Shown here: piece after piece, positions 18,301-26,206 of the stretch
Layout of the letters: each line of letters begins with the position of its first letter
How positions within the stretch are numbered: the first letter of the stretch is position 1
NCBI GenBank assembly: GCA_910578255.1
Contig: CAJTQM010000003.1
Span: 58,527-122,526, forward strand
Length of the DNA: 64,000 bases
Source: an uncultured Oscillospiraceae bacterium
GTDB lineage: Bacteria > Bacillota > Clostridia > Oscillospirales > Ruminococcaceae
Direction of reading: 5' to 3'
Notes under the pieces: generated by a model
The model's database searches: none
Told to the model about the DNA's origin: nothing
The model's input: only the letters and a program-made list of their open reading frames with translations
Program-made: the position numbers and the translations under genes

Positions 18301-18808
18301 ACTGGCAGACGCCGTCCACCTGGTCCCGCCGCTCATAGCCGGCGTGCAGTAGCCGAGCGCACAAATCCTCGATGGAATGGGTCTGGCCGGGGCACAGCTT
18401 CAGGATGTTTTTTTTAAGGACCTGCGGCGGCAGGGTATACTGCAAAAGTGCCTCGATGCTGCATATCACCATGGAAATCCGGCCCTGGACCAACCCGTCC
18501 AGCACCTTTAAGCGGGCGAACTCATATTCGCGGCTAACGCCCTCCACGTCCCGGAAAACCCACTCTCGGGCGGGATACAAAAAGGCCCGCTCCTCTTTTA
18601 CAAAGGCGTTGATGTCCTCGCACAGGCGGGTGGCCGCCGCCTCGTCGGGCGCCACGACCACAAACGGCCCGGTTTCGGACAAAGCCGCCGCCACCGCCGC
18701 TTTATGGATATGGCTTAAACCGGTCATCTGGGCGGGCCAGCCCCGTTTGGCCATGGCCGACAGCAATATCCGGTATTGGGGCGCGGACGAAATGACATCC
18801 AGCAGCAT
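15335..18808 (-). CDS. mfd: Transcription-repair coupling factor
   Basis: Mfd removes RNA polymerase stalled at DNA lesions and recruits UvrA. With ATG at 18808 the product has 1157 residues, the family length. The UvrB-homology module is N-terminal, with VCQFSQRGGILDFYPPHAP. The RNAP-interaction domain contains SHGIGVFEGVVKREIHGV. The RecG-like translocase has Walker A GDVGFGKTEVA, DEEQRFG, LSATPIPRTL and QIRGRVGRSNRRAYAYF. The C-terminal TRCF domain follows. GGAAGGGAG lies before 18808; an upstream in-frame start at 18880 would overlap pth by 11 bp. It is last in the glmU-prs-pth-mfd order common in Firmicutes. Confidence 0.96.
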   Translation of the reverse strand: MLLDVISSAPQYRILLSAMAKRGWPAQMTGLSHIHKAAVAAALSETGPFVVVAPDEAAATRLCEDINAFVKEERAFLYPAREWVFRDVEGVSREYEFARLKVLDGLVQGRISMVICSIEALLQYTLPPQVLKKNILKLCPGQTHSIEDLCARLLHAGYERRDQVDGVCQFSQRGGILDFYPPHAPAPYRLEFWGDEIDTVSVFDLDSQRRIDTVKEAAVTPAREVLYPDNGWLVKKIGKAYDELRGKQGVKAKEILLSDMEKLEAGTSLNNIDKFLPLVYPKPATLFDYLPDAGLIFCEMVSVKEASKTSMWQHYEDVSQLLQEGVLFKGCDTFAMEFSQVLAAMDGRPCAILENFARSLPEVRLSQLVSVHAVALSAWGGDLKLLEEDLGGFLRQDYRVVVLAGTEKAAAALKEDLAAKKIPLSAGEKDWTPGRVLILTGSLSGGMELPELKFALITHGKAAARMVKRKKSKKPGEQIRSLSDLTFGDYVVHASHGIGVFEGVVKREIHGVTKDYIKIRYAGTDALFVPVTQLDLVSKYIGPKEDKAVKLNKLNSVEWQKTRQRVKKAVAEMAQELIKLYAARMQAKGFAFSEDTEWQRDFEERFPYEETDDQLRCIAEIKEDMESPRPMDRLLCGDVGFGKTEVAIRAAFKCVMDGKQCAVLVPTTILAWQHYQTFLERMQGFPVTVELLSRFRSPKQQEQILRKLRRGEVDIIIGTHRLLQKDVQFKDLGLCIIDEEQRFGVAHKEKFKEMRESVDVLTLSATPIPRTLNMAMSGIRDMSTIEEAPMDRHPVQTYVIEHNWGILAEAINRELRRGGQVFYLHNRVESIDSCAYRLGQLLPQARITTAHGKMNEEQLSEVWRQLLDHEIDILVCTTIIETGVDVPNCNTLIIESADKMGLSQLYQIRGRVGRSNRRAYAYFTFFPGRELTDVAAKRLSAIREFTSFGSGFRIAMRDLEIRGAGNVLGTSQHGHMEAVGYEMYLKLLSEAVSEQRGDTAAPPKECLVDIRIGAHIPEGYIDNLSQRIDVYKKIASIQNEEDAMDVTDELIDRFGEPPQAVQGLIDVALLRNIAAGLGIYEISQKNDMIVFYPSVFDFEGASRVSAALRSRVSIGAGAKPYVAVRVAEKEEPIHTMRAALYLMNGPAKEEKSKTNET

Positions 18809-18869
18809 CTTTTTCTCTCCCTTCCGTTTTAAAAACCGGTCTGCTAAACCGGGAACGGCGCGGCCGCCG

Positions 18870-19481
18870 CTATTTTCCATTATATACGTTCATGGCCTCG
18901 TCCATTCGGCCGGAAAGAATCAACCCGGCCATATCCGCCGCATGGTCCAAAACACCGTCCAGCGCCTTTCGCTCGTCGGCGGAAAAGCGGCTGAGCACCC
19001 ATTTTGCCAGATCGTAATCGGGATGCGGCTTGGCCCCCACCCCGATTTTCACCCGGGGAAACTGGTCGGACCCGGTGAGATAGATGATATTCTTGATCCC
19101 GTTGTGTCCGCCGTCGCTGCCCTTGCGGCGAATGCGGACCCGGCCGGGCTCCAGCGAGATGTCATCCATAAACACCAGCGTCTTCTCCATGGGAATTTTG
19201 TAAAAGGAGGCCGCCTCCCGCACCGCCTGGCCGGACAGATTCATAAAGGTGGATGGCTTTAATAAAAGCACCCGGCGGCCCGCCAGGGTCCCTTCGGCAC
19301 ACAAAGACTGAAACTTCAGCCGGTCGATTTTAACCCCCATCTTTTGGGCGATGCGGTCCACCGCCATAAAGCCGGCGTTGTGGCGGGTGTTTTCGTATTC
19401 CCGGCCGGGATTGCCCAGTCCGACGATCAAAAAATCCACCGGACCCGCAGGATGTTGTTTTTGGGAAAGCAGATTGAACAT
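18870..19481 (-). CDS. pth: Peptidyl-tRNA hydrolase
   Basis: Pth releases tRNA from prematurely dropped peptidyl-tRNA and is usually essential. The 203-residue product has GLGNPGREYENTRHNAGF (catalytic His34), FMNLSGQAV, and the DDISLEPGRVRIRRKGSDGGHNGI segment that binds the tRNA end. ATG at 19481 follows GGAGGAACC. A frame open to 19682 has no family match upstream. It lies 61 bp before mfd and 106 bp after prs. Confidence 0.96.
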   Translation of the reverse strand: MFNLLSQKQHPAGPVDFLIVGLGNPGREYENTRHNAGFMAVDRIAQKMGVKIDRLKFQSLCAEGTLAGRRVLLLKPSTFMNLSGQAVREAASFYKIPMEKTLVFMDDISLEPGRVRIRRKGSDGGHNGIKNIIYLTGSDQFPRVKIGVGAKPHPDYDLAKWVLSRFSADERKALDGVLDHAADMAGLILSGRMDEAMNVYNGK

Positions 19482-19587
19482 GGTTCCTCCTTCGCCGGGC
19501 CCTTCCGGCTTTTTAAGGGGCAGACAAGTAAGGCGGGATATTTTTCGATACCCCACCTTACAATGATACAAAATAACCGGCGCCGAA

Positions 19588-20544
19588 TCAGACGAACAAT
19601 GGGGAAACCGGTTTGTCCGCGTAAATGCGCTCGATGGCCTCGGCGAACACCGGGCCCACCGGCACCATGGTGATTTTGGCAAGCTTTTTTTCCGGTGGCA
19701 GCGCGATGGTGTCCAAAAGCACCAGTTCCTTGATCACGCTTTGCTCGATGCGCTCAATGGCCGGACCGGACAGAACCCCGTGGGTGGCGCAGGCGTACAC
19801 CTCGGTAGCGCCGCCGATTTCAATAATCGCCTTCGCGCCGTTGCACAGGGTGCCGGCGGTATCCACCAGATCGTCGACAATGATCGCCCGCTTGCCCTGC
19901 ACGCTGCCGATGATGTTCATGACCTCAGAGACATTGGCCTTGGGGCGGCGCTTGTCGATGATGGCCAGCGGCGCGTTCATGCGCTCGGCAAACTTTCTGG
20001 CGCGGGTAACCGATCCCAGGTCCGGAGAAACCACGACTACATCTTCCTGGTCCTTAAACCGCTCTTCAAAATAGGGGGCGAGAATCGGCACTCCCAGAAG
20101 ATGGTCCACCGGGATGTTGAAAAAGCCCTGAATCTGCGCCGCATGCAGGTCCATGGTCAACACCCGGTCGGCGCCGGCGGTGGTGATCAAATCGGCCACC
20201 AGCTTGGCGGAAATCGGGTCTCGGGCCTTGGCCTTGCGGTCCTGGCGAGCATAGCCCAGGTAGGGGATGACCGCCGTAATCCGGCCGGCGGAGGCGCGCT
20301 TAAACGCGTCGATCATAATTAAAAGCTCCATCAGGCTGTCGTTGACCGGGGTGCTGATGGACTGGACCACAAACACGTCGGAACCGCGGACCGACTCGTG
20401 GATGGAAACCGAGATCTCACCGTCGGAAAAATGGGAAACGTCGCACTTGCCCATAGGCAGGCCCAGCACCTTGGCAATGTGCTCCGCCACCGCGGGATTG
20501 GCGTTGGCAGAGAAAATTTTAATGTCCTTGCCGTGAAGATTCAT
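19588..20544 (-). CDS. prs: Ribose-phosphate pyrophosphokinase (PRPP synthase)
   Basis: Prs makes PRPP from ribose 5-phosphate and ATP for nucleotide, His and Trp synthesis. The 318-residue product shows SDGEISVSIHESVRGSDVF, GYARQDRK (ATP site), DLHAAQIQGFFNIPVDHL, SPDLGSVTRARKFAERM and the PRPP loop VDDLVDTAGTL. The start at 20544 follows AAAGGGAG; the frame is open to 20613 without a family match. It lies 76 bp after glmU, the standard gcaD/glmU-prs pair. Confidence 0.96.
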   Translation of the reverse strand: MNLHGKDIKIFSANANPAVAEHIAKVLGLPMGKCDVSHFSDGEISVSIHESVRGSDVFVVQSISTPVNDSLMELLIMIDAFKRASAGRITAVIPYLGYARQDRKAKARDPISAKLVADLITTAGADRVLTMDLHAAQIQGFFNIPVDHLLGVPILAPYFEERFKDQEDVVVVSPDLGSVTRARKFAERMNAPLAIIDKRRPKANVSEVMNIIGSVQGKRAIIVDDLVDTAGTLCNGAKAIIEIGGATEVYACATHGVLSGPAIERIEQSVIKELVLLDTIALPPEKKLAKITMVPVGPVFAEAIERIYADKPVSPLFV

Positions 20545-20620
20545 GTTTTTAACTCCCTTTTCATAGTGTCCTGTTTGGCGTTTGTATATTCCACCGTCCC
20601 CCAAAGACGGCAAAAGACGA

Positions 20621-22009
20621 TTATTTTTTGCGCGGACCCAGCCGCACCCGCCGGGCCTTGGCCCAGCCTGGCTTTACAATCTGTCTGGCCCGGGCGATGG
20701 CCAGAGCGTCCTGCGGAACCGGATCCGTAATGGTGGACCCGGCGGCGATATAGCTGCCGGCGCCGATGGTCACCGGGGCGATCAGGTTGCTGTTGCAGCC
20801 GATAAAACAGTCGTCCCCGATGACGGTGCGGTATTTGTCGTGCCCGTCGAAATTGACGGTCACCGTGCCGCAGCCGAAGTTGACGTTTTTGCCCACGTCG
20901 CTGTCCCCCACATAGGTCAGATGGGCCACGGCGGTATTTTCCCCTACCACCGCGTTTTTTACCTCCACAAAGTTGCCGATCTTTACCCCGGCCATCAGAT
21001 GGCTGCCCGGCCGCACGTGGGTAAACGGGCCGATTTTGATCCGCTCCTCCAGCCGGGACTGCTCAATTTGGCAGGCGTTAATCCGGCATTCGTCGCCTAC
21101 AAAGCTATCCTCAATCACTGTGTTGGGGCCGATGACGCAGTTTTTGCCGATGACGGTCTTCCCTTTTAAAATTGTACCCGGCAAAACGACCGTGTCCTGA
21201 CCGATCTGTACTCCCGGCTGGATGATTATGCCGTCGTCGCAGACAATCTCCACCCCGGCATCCATCTGCCGCTCCAGTTCCGCCTGGCGTGCCAGCTGAT
21301 TTAAGTACAAAAGCCCCTTGCGGTCGTTGGCACCCATGGCGATCCGATTGTCCGGCGCCTCGTAGCCGCAGACCCGCTCACCCCAATCGGCGGCGATGCC
21401 GATGACGTCGGTCAGATAATATTCCCCCTGGGCGTTGTTGGGCTGAAGTTCTTGCAGCGCGCGCAACAGAAAATCCACCGAAAACCAATAAGTTCCGGCG
21501 TTGATTTCCCGAATCTGCCGGGTTTTTTCGTCCGCGTCCGCCTGTTCCACAATCCGCGCCACGTCGCCCCGCGCGTCCCGCACAATGCGCCCATAGCCGG
21601 TGGGATCGGGCAGGCTGGCGGTGAGAAGGGTAATTGCCGCGCCGGATTCTTTGTGAAGCCGGTAAGCGCCGGTCAGGGTCCCGGCGTCGACAAACGGCGC
21701 GTCTCCGTACAAAACGGCACAGTCCCCGCCCCGATGGCTTTGCAGAAAGTCTCTGGCCTGCATCACCGCGTGGCCGGTGCCCAGCCGCTCCTTCTGCTCC
21801 ACCCAGGAAAATTGGGGGACCGCCGCCCGCACCTGGTCCGCGCCGGCGCCCAGCACCGCGCACACCTGCTCAATGCCGCATTCGGCCAATGTATCGGCAA
21901 TCCAGCCGATCATGGGGCGAAACAGCACCTCGCACAAAACCTTCGGGCGGGCCGAGTGCATCCTTTTTCCGTCTCCCGCGGCCAAAACCACCGCGCACAG
22001 CTTTTCCAA
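20621..22009 (-). CDS. glmU: Bifunctional UDP-GlcNAc pyrophosphorylase / glucosamine-1-P N-acetyltransferase
   Basis: GlmU makes UDP-GlcNAc for peptidoglycan. The 462-residue product has the N-terminal uridyltransferase motif LAAGDGKRMHSARPK (9-23) and a YGDAPF sugar-nucleotide site. From about residue 255 there is a left-handed beta-helix (IIQPGVQIGQDTVVLPG and further hexapeptides), ending with the acetyltransferase site VAHLTYVGDSDVGKNVNFG. It starts with TTG at 22009 after AGGCAGGTGG. It is the first gene of a glmU-prs-pth-mfd unit, with a promoter at 22073-22101. Confidence 0.96.
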   Translation of the reverse strand: MEKLCAVVLAAGDGKRMHSARPKVLCEVLFRPMIGWIADTLAECGIEQVCAVLGAGADQVRAAVPQFSWVEQKERLGTGHAVMQARDFLQSHRGGDCAVLYGDAPFVDAGTLTGAYRLHKESGAAITLLTASLPDPTGYGRIVRDARGDVARIVEQADADEKTRQIREINAGTYWFSVDFLLRALQELQPNNAQGEYYLTDVIGIAADWGERVCGYEAPDNRIAMGANDRKGLLYLNQLARQAELERQMDAGVEIVCDDGIIIQPGVQIGQDTVVLPGTILKGKTVIGKNCVIGPNTVIEDSFVGDECRINACQIEQSRLEERIKIGPFTHVRPGSHLMAGVKIGNFVEVKNAVVGENTAVAHLTYVGDSDVGKNVNFGCGTVTVNFDGHDKYRTVIGDDCFIGCNSNLIAPVTIGAGSYIAAGSTITDPVPQDALAIARARQIVKPGWAKARRVRLGPRKK

Positions 22010-22072
22010 GCATTTGCCACCTGCCTTTCTCGCAAAATTCTATTTTATTCATACGCATTTCTTTCCGATTCT

Positions 22073-22101
22073 ATTATCGCAATTTTCCCGTCTGTTTTCA
22101 A
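22073..22101 (-). promoter_or_regulatory. Promoter of the glmU operon
   Basis: On the minus strand, TTGAAA (22096-22101), a 17-bp spacer and GATAAT (22073-22078). It lies in the divergent region shared with ppdK. Confidence 0.6.
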
Positions 22102-22170
22102 GTCAAATGGCCCAACTTTTCCGGGCCCCATCCTAAATTCGTATAATTGTAAAAAAAAATGTGAAATATA

Positions 22171-22199
22171 TAGAAAATCCTAGAATTCTTTGCTATAAT
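22171..22199 (+). promoter_or_regulatory. Promoter of ppdK
   Basis: TAGAAA (22171-22176), a 17-bp spacer and a perfect TATAAT (22194-22199), leaving a leader of about 100 nt. Confidence 0.6.
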
Positions 22200-22307
22200 G
22201 ACTTTGTGCCTATTGCTCATTTTGAGGATGGGCTTTGGGGTTGCGCGGCTCGTACTGGGAAAAGCCACCGCGCAATAAGACGCAAATAAAATAGGAGGTT
22301 GATTCCC

Positions 22308-24938
22308 TTGAGCAAGAAGTATGTTTACCTGTTCAAAGAAGGAAATGGCTCTATGAGAGAGCTGCTCGGCGGCAAAGGTGCAAACCTGGCCGAAATGACC
22401 AACCTGGGCCTGCCGGTTCCCCAGGGCTTTACCATCACAACGGAAGCCTGCACCCAGTATTATGAGGACGGCCGCAAAATCAACGACGAAATCCAGAAGG
22501 AAATTATGGAGTACGTCGGAAAGATGGAGGAAATCACCGGAAAGAAATTCGGCGACCGGGAAAACCCGCTGCTGGTTTCGGTTCGTTCCGGCGCCCGCGC
22601 TTCCATGCCCGGCATGATGGATACCATCCTGAACCTGGGCCTCAACGAAGAGGTTGTTGAGGTTATGGCGAAAAAGTCCGGCAATCCCAGATGGGCTTAC
22701 GACTGCTATCGCCGTTTTATCCAGATGTATTCCGACGTTGTTATGGAGGTCGGCAAAAAATATTTTGAACAGCTCATCGACAAGATGAAAGAGAAAAAAG
22801 GCGTGACCCAGGATGTGGAACTCTCCGCCGATGACCTCAAGGAGTTGGCCCGCCAGTTTAAAGAAGAGTACAAGGCCAAAATCGGCGAGGATTTCCCCAC
22901 CGATCCCAAGGAACAGCTGATGGGCGCGATCAAAGCCGTATTCCGCTCCTGGGACAACCCCAGAGCCAACGTATACCGCCGCGACAACGACATCCCTTAC
23001 TCCTGGGGTACCGCTGTTAACGTGCAGATGATGGCGTTCGGCAACCTGGGCGACACCTCCGGCACCGGCGTTGCCTTTACCCGCAACCCCGCAACCGGCG
23101 AGAAAAAGCTGTTCGGCGAATTTTTGATGAACGCCCAGGGCGAGGACGTTGTAGCCGGCGTTCGCACCCCGCAGCCGATTGCGCAGCTGGCCGAGGTTAT
23201 GCCCGAGTGTTATGAGCAGTTTGTCAAGATCTGCGACACTTTGGAAAAACACTATCATGACATGCAGGACATGGAGTTTACCATCGAGGACCGCCATCTG
23301 TACATGCTCCAGACCAGAAACGGCAAGAGAACCGCTTCCGCGGCGCTGAAAATCGCCTGTGACCTGGTAGACGAGGGCATGATCAACGACGAGCAGGCTG
23401 TCTTGATGATCGACCCCAGAACGCTGGACGCGCTGCTTCACCCGCAGTTTGACGCGGCGGCTTTGAAAAAAGCGACCCCGGTTGCCAAGGCGCTGGCCGC
23501 TTCTCCCGGTGCTGCCTGCGGCAAAATCGTATTCACCGCCGAGGACGCCAAGGAATGGGCTGCCAAAGGCGAAAAGGTTGTTCTGGTCCGTCTGGAAACC
23601 TCTCCGGAGGACATTGAGGGCATGAAAGCCTCTCAGGGTATCCTGACCGTTCGCGGCGGCATGACCTCTCACGCGGCGGTAGTTGCCCGCGGCATGGGCA
23701 CCTGCTGCGTATCCGGCTGCTCCGACATCAACATGGATGAGGAGAACAAAAAGTTCGTCCTGGCCGGCAAAACCTACGTGGAGGGCGACTATATCTCCAT
23801 CGACGGTTCCACCGGCAACATTTACGACGGCATCATCCCCACGGTGGACGCTTCCATCGGCGGCGAGTTTGGCCGCGTAATGGACTGGGCTGACAAATAC
23901 CGCAAACTGCAGGTCCGCACCAACGCCGACACCCCTGTAGACGCGAAAAAGGCCAGAAGCCTGGGCGCCGAGGGCATCGGATTGTGCCGCACCGAGCACA
24001 TGTTCTTTAACGACGGCAGAATCGCCGCCATCCGCGAGATGATCTGCTCTGATACCGTCGAGCAAAGAAAGGCCGCGCTGGCGAAGCTGGAGCCGATGCA
24101 GCAGGGCGACTTTGAAGAGTTGTACGAGGCGATGGAAGGCTGCCCTGTAACCATCCGTTTCCTGGATCCGCCGCTGCATGAGTTCGTTCCCACCGAGGAA
24201 AAGGATATCGAGGCGCTGGCCAAGACCCAGGGCAAATCGGTAGAAGAAATCAAAGCGATCATCGCTTCTCTGCATGAGTTTAACCCCATGATGGGTCACC
24301 GCGGCTGCCGTTTGGCCGTCACCTATCCGGAGATTGCCGAAATGCAGACCGAGGCTGTGATCAAAGCGGCCTTGAACGTGCAGAAAAAGCACGCCGACTG
24401 GACCATCGTTCCGGAGATCATGATCCCGCTGGTAGGCGAAATCAAAGAGTTGGCCTATGTCAAGAAGGTCGTCTGCGAGACCGCCGACGCCATCATCAAG
24501 GCGGCCGGCTCTGACATGCACTATAAAGTAGGCACCATGATCGAGATCCCCAGAGCGGCACTGACCGCCGACGAGATCGCCAAGGAGGCGGAGTTCTTCT
24601 CCTTCGGCACCAACGATCTGACCCAGATGACCTTTGGCTTCAGCCGTGACGACGCCGGCAAGTTCCTGGGCGCGTACTACGACAAGAAGATCTACGAAAA
24701 CGATCCGTTTGCCAAGCTGGATCAGACCGGTGTGGGCAAATTGGTCGAGATGGCCGCGAAGCTGGGCAAGACCACCCGTCCGGACATCAAGCTGGGCATC
24801 TGCGGCGAACACGGCGGCGATCCGTCCTCTGTGGAATTCTGCCACCAGGTGGGCCTGACCTACGTTTCCTGCTCGCCTTTCCGTGTGCCGATTGCAAAAC
24901 TGGCTGCGGCGCAGGCAGCAATTAAATTCCCCAGATAA
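22308..24938 (+). CDS. ppdK: Pyruvate, phosphate dikinase
   Basis: PPDK interconverts pyruvate + ATP + Pi with PEP + AMP + PPi, which many anaerobes use in PPi-linked glycolysis. The 876-residue product has GGKGANLAEMTNLGLPVPQGF at the N-terminus, the phospho-carrier His in GGMTSHAAVVARGMG, and a C-terminal PEP-binding barrel with FGTNDLTQMTFGFSRDDAGKF and the catalytic Cys in GICGEHGGD. AGGAGG abuts a TTG at 22299, while TTG at 22308 has normal spacing, so the latter is chosen. Codon use is strongly biased, fitting high expression. It is monocistronic with a strong terminator. Confidence 0.96.
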   Translation: MSKKYVYLFKEGNGSMRELLGGKGANLAEMTNLGLPVPQGFTITTEACTQYYEDGRKINDEIQKEIMEYVGKMEEITGKKFGDRENPLLVSVRSGARASMPGMMDTILNLGLNEEVVEVMAKKSGNPRWAYDCYRRFIQMYSDVVMEVGKKYFEQLIDKMKEKKGVTQDVELSADDLKELARQFKEEYKAKIGEDFPTDPKEQLMGAIKAVFRSWDNPRANVYRRDNDIPYSWGTAVNVQMMAFGNLGDTSGTGVAFTRNPATGEKKLFGEFLMNAQGEDVVAGVRTPQPIAQLAEVMPECYEQFVKICDTLEKHYHDMQDMEFTIEDRHLYMLQTRNGKRTASAALKIACDLVDEGMINDEQAVLMIDPRTLDALLHPQFDAAALKKATPVAKALAASPGAACGKIVFTAEDAKEWAAKGEKVVLVRLETSPEDIEGMKASQGILTVRGGMTSHAAVVARGMGTCCVSGCSDINMDEENKKFVLAGKTYVEGDYISIDGSTGNIYDGIIPTVDASIGGEFGRVMDWADKYRKLQVRTNADTPVDAKKARSLGAEGIGLCRTEHMFFNDGRIAAIREMICSDTVEQRKAALAKLEPMQQGDFEELYEAMEGCPVTIRFLDPPLHEFVPTEEKDIEALAKTQGKSVEEIKAIIASLHEFNPMMGHRGCRLAVTYPEIAEMQTEAVIKAALNVQKKHADWTIVPEIMIPLVGEIKELAYVKKVVCETADAIIKAAGSDMHYKVGTMIEIPRAALTADEIAKEAEFFSFGTNDLTQMTFGFSRDDAGKFLGAYYDKKIYENDPFAKLDQTGVGKLVEMAAKLGKTTRPDIKLGICGEHGGDPSSVEFCHQVGLTYVSCSPFRVPIAKLAAAQAAIKFPR

Positions 24939-24954
24939 GAATCGTCCTGTCAAA

Positions 24955-25013
24955 TAAAAAGGGTCCGTCGTACCGGAAAAACCGAGAGGCTTCCGGGCGG
25001 CGGCCCTTTTTTT
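24955..25013 (+). terminator. Intrinsic terminator of ppdK
   Basis: A long imperfect stem starting AAAAAGGGTCCG with an inner CCGGAA/TTCCGG helix ends in CCC and eight T residues, directly after the ppdK stop. Confidence 0.85.
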
Positions 25014-25097
25014 GCAAAAATGGCACAGAATTTCGCAACCGGCGGGGAAAAAAGGGAAGTTTGTTTATGGAAGAGACATAAAAAGGAGGGAACGCCG

Positions 25098-25655
25098 GTG
25101 GAGGATTTTGAAATTGTCGATTTGTACTGGGTCCGTTCACAGGACGCCATCGTCCGGACGGCAGAAAAATACGGCGGATACTGCCGCGCCATCGCTCAGC
25201 GGATTCTGTTTAGCCAAGAGGACGCCCAGGAAAGTGTAAACGACACCTATCTCGCCGCCTGGAACGCCATGCCGCCGCACCGGCCGGCGGCGCTGCAAAT
25301 CTTTTTGGGCAAAATCACCCGCCGGCTGTCCTTGAAAAAATGGCGGGATCAAACCCGGCAAAAGCGCGGCGGCGGGCAGACAGCACTGGTCCTGGACGAG
25401 TTGGCCGAGTCGCTTCCCGATAAAAGCGGCGTCGAGGACCAAATCCTGGGGGACGAACTGGTCCGGGCGCTCAATGGATTTCTGGAGGACCTTCCGGAAA
25501 CAAAGCGCCGGGTCTTTCTGCGCCGGTACTGGTACTTCGATTCTATCGACGAGATCAGCCGGGACTTTGGCTTTAGCCCCAGCAAGGTAAAATCCATGCT
25601 GCACCGAACTCGGGAAAAGCTGCGAAGCTTTTTGGTGGAGGAGGGATGGAAATGA
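25098..25655 (+). CDS. ECF-like RNA polymerase sigma factor
   Basis: The 185-residue product has sigma region 2 (YCRAIAQRILFSQEDAQESVNDTYLAAWNAMP, about 28-60) and region 4 with a helix-turn-helix (DSIDEISRDFGFSPSKVKSMLHRTREKLRSFL at the C-terminus). There is no region 3, as in ECF-type factors. GTG at 25098 follows AAAGGAGGG. The next gene overlaps its end and encodes a single-pass membrane protein, the usual sigma/anti-sigma arrangement. Target genes cannot be inferred from the window. Both genes lie inside the 16.7-kb permuted block. Confidence 0.88.
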   Translation: MEDFEIVDLYWVRSQDAIVRTAEKYGGYCRAIAQRILFSQEDAQESVNDTYLAAWNAMPPHRPAALQIFLGKITRRLSLKKWRDQTRQKRGGGQTALVLDELAESLPDKSGVEDQILGDELVRALNGFLEDLPETKRRVFLRRYWYFDSIDEISRDFGFSPSKVKSMLHRTREKLRSFLVEEGWK

Positions 25656-26206
25656 ACGCGTATCAGCTTTTAGAGGCTTTGGGGGAAATTGACGACCGGC
25701 ATCTGGCCGACGTCAAGCCTGTTTCCTTTGTGAGACGGGAAGGACGGCTCAAGCGCGGCTGGCTCCTTCTCGCTGCCGTCATCGCGGCACTGGCCCTCTG
25801 CGGCTTCGCCGCTTACCGGCTGGCGGTTTCGGATCTATGGCTGCAAAATCCGTCACAAAATCCAATTGAAACGGTACAAAGCGCCCTTCAAAATCAGCTG
25901 GAGAAGGAGTACGCGCTGGAATTGACCGTCGAACAAATCGAAATCGACCAGGAGGAAACTGCCCGGGCGGTCAAACGGTATCGGGGAAGCGAGTTGGCCC
26001 AGTCGTTGGGATGGACCGACCAATACCTGGCCGAGCATTTTGTAGCGGTCCGGGCAGAGTATCTGGCGGTGTACGATCACACCAAAACCTTTTTGGACGA
26101 CGGGCGGGTCTGCCAGTATTTCTATCTGACTCGGGACCCCAAATCCGGCCAATGGACCATCTGGGACAACAGGACCACCGCCCAAAGCCCTCCGCCGGAA
26201 GATTAA
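25646..26206 (+). CDS. Membrane protein, probable anti-sigma partner of the ECF factor
   Basis: The 186-residue product has a cytosolic N-terminus (about 1-35), one membrane helix (about 38-58, LLLAAVIAALALCGFAAY) and an extracytoplasmic domain. No zinc-anti-sigma HxxxCxxC motif is seen. Overlap with the sigma gene (starts at 25646 or 25652, inside the sigma stop region) implies translational coupling, which is the main basis for the anti-sigma call. Its stop overlaps by 4 bp with the convergent feoB C-terminal fragment. Confidence 0.6.
   Translation: MEMNAYQLLEALGEIDDRHLADVKPVSFVRREGRLKRGWLLLAAVIAALALCGFAAYRLAVSDLWLQNPSQNPIETVQSALQNQLEKEYALELTVEQIEIDQEETARAVKRYRGSELAQSLGWTDQYLAEHFVAVRAEYLAVYDHTKTFLDDGRVCQYFYLTRDPKSGQWTIWDNRTTAQSPPPED

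Noticed and set aside
19530..19562. Hairpin between prs and pth as a terminator
   Set aside because: GTAAGG/CCTTAC can pair, but no T run follows on the minus strand and the genes form the usual operon.
22098..24953. A 951-codon open frame on the minus strand
   Set aside because: It is antisense to ppdK, whose plus-strand protein matches its family over the full length. The long frame is a by-product of ppdK codon bias.
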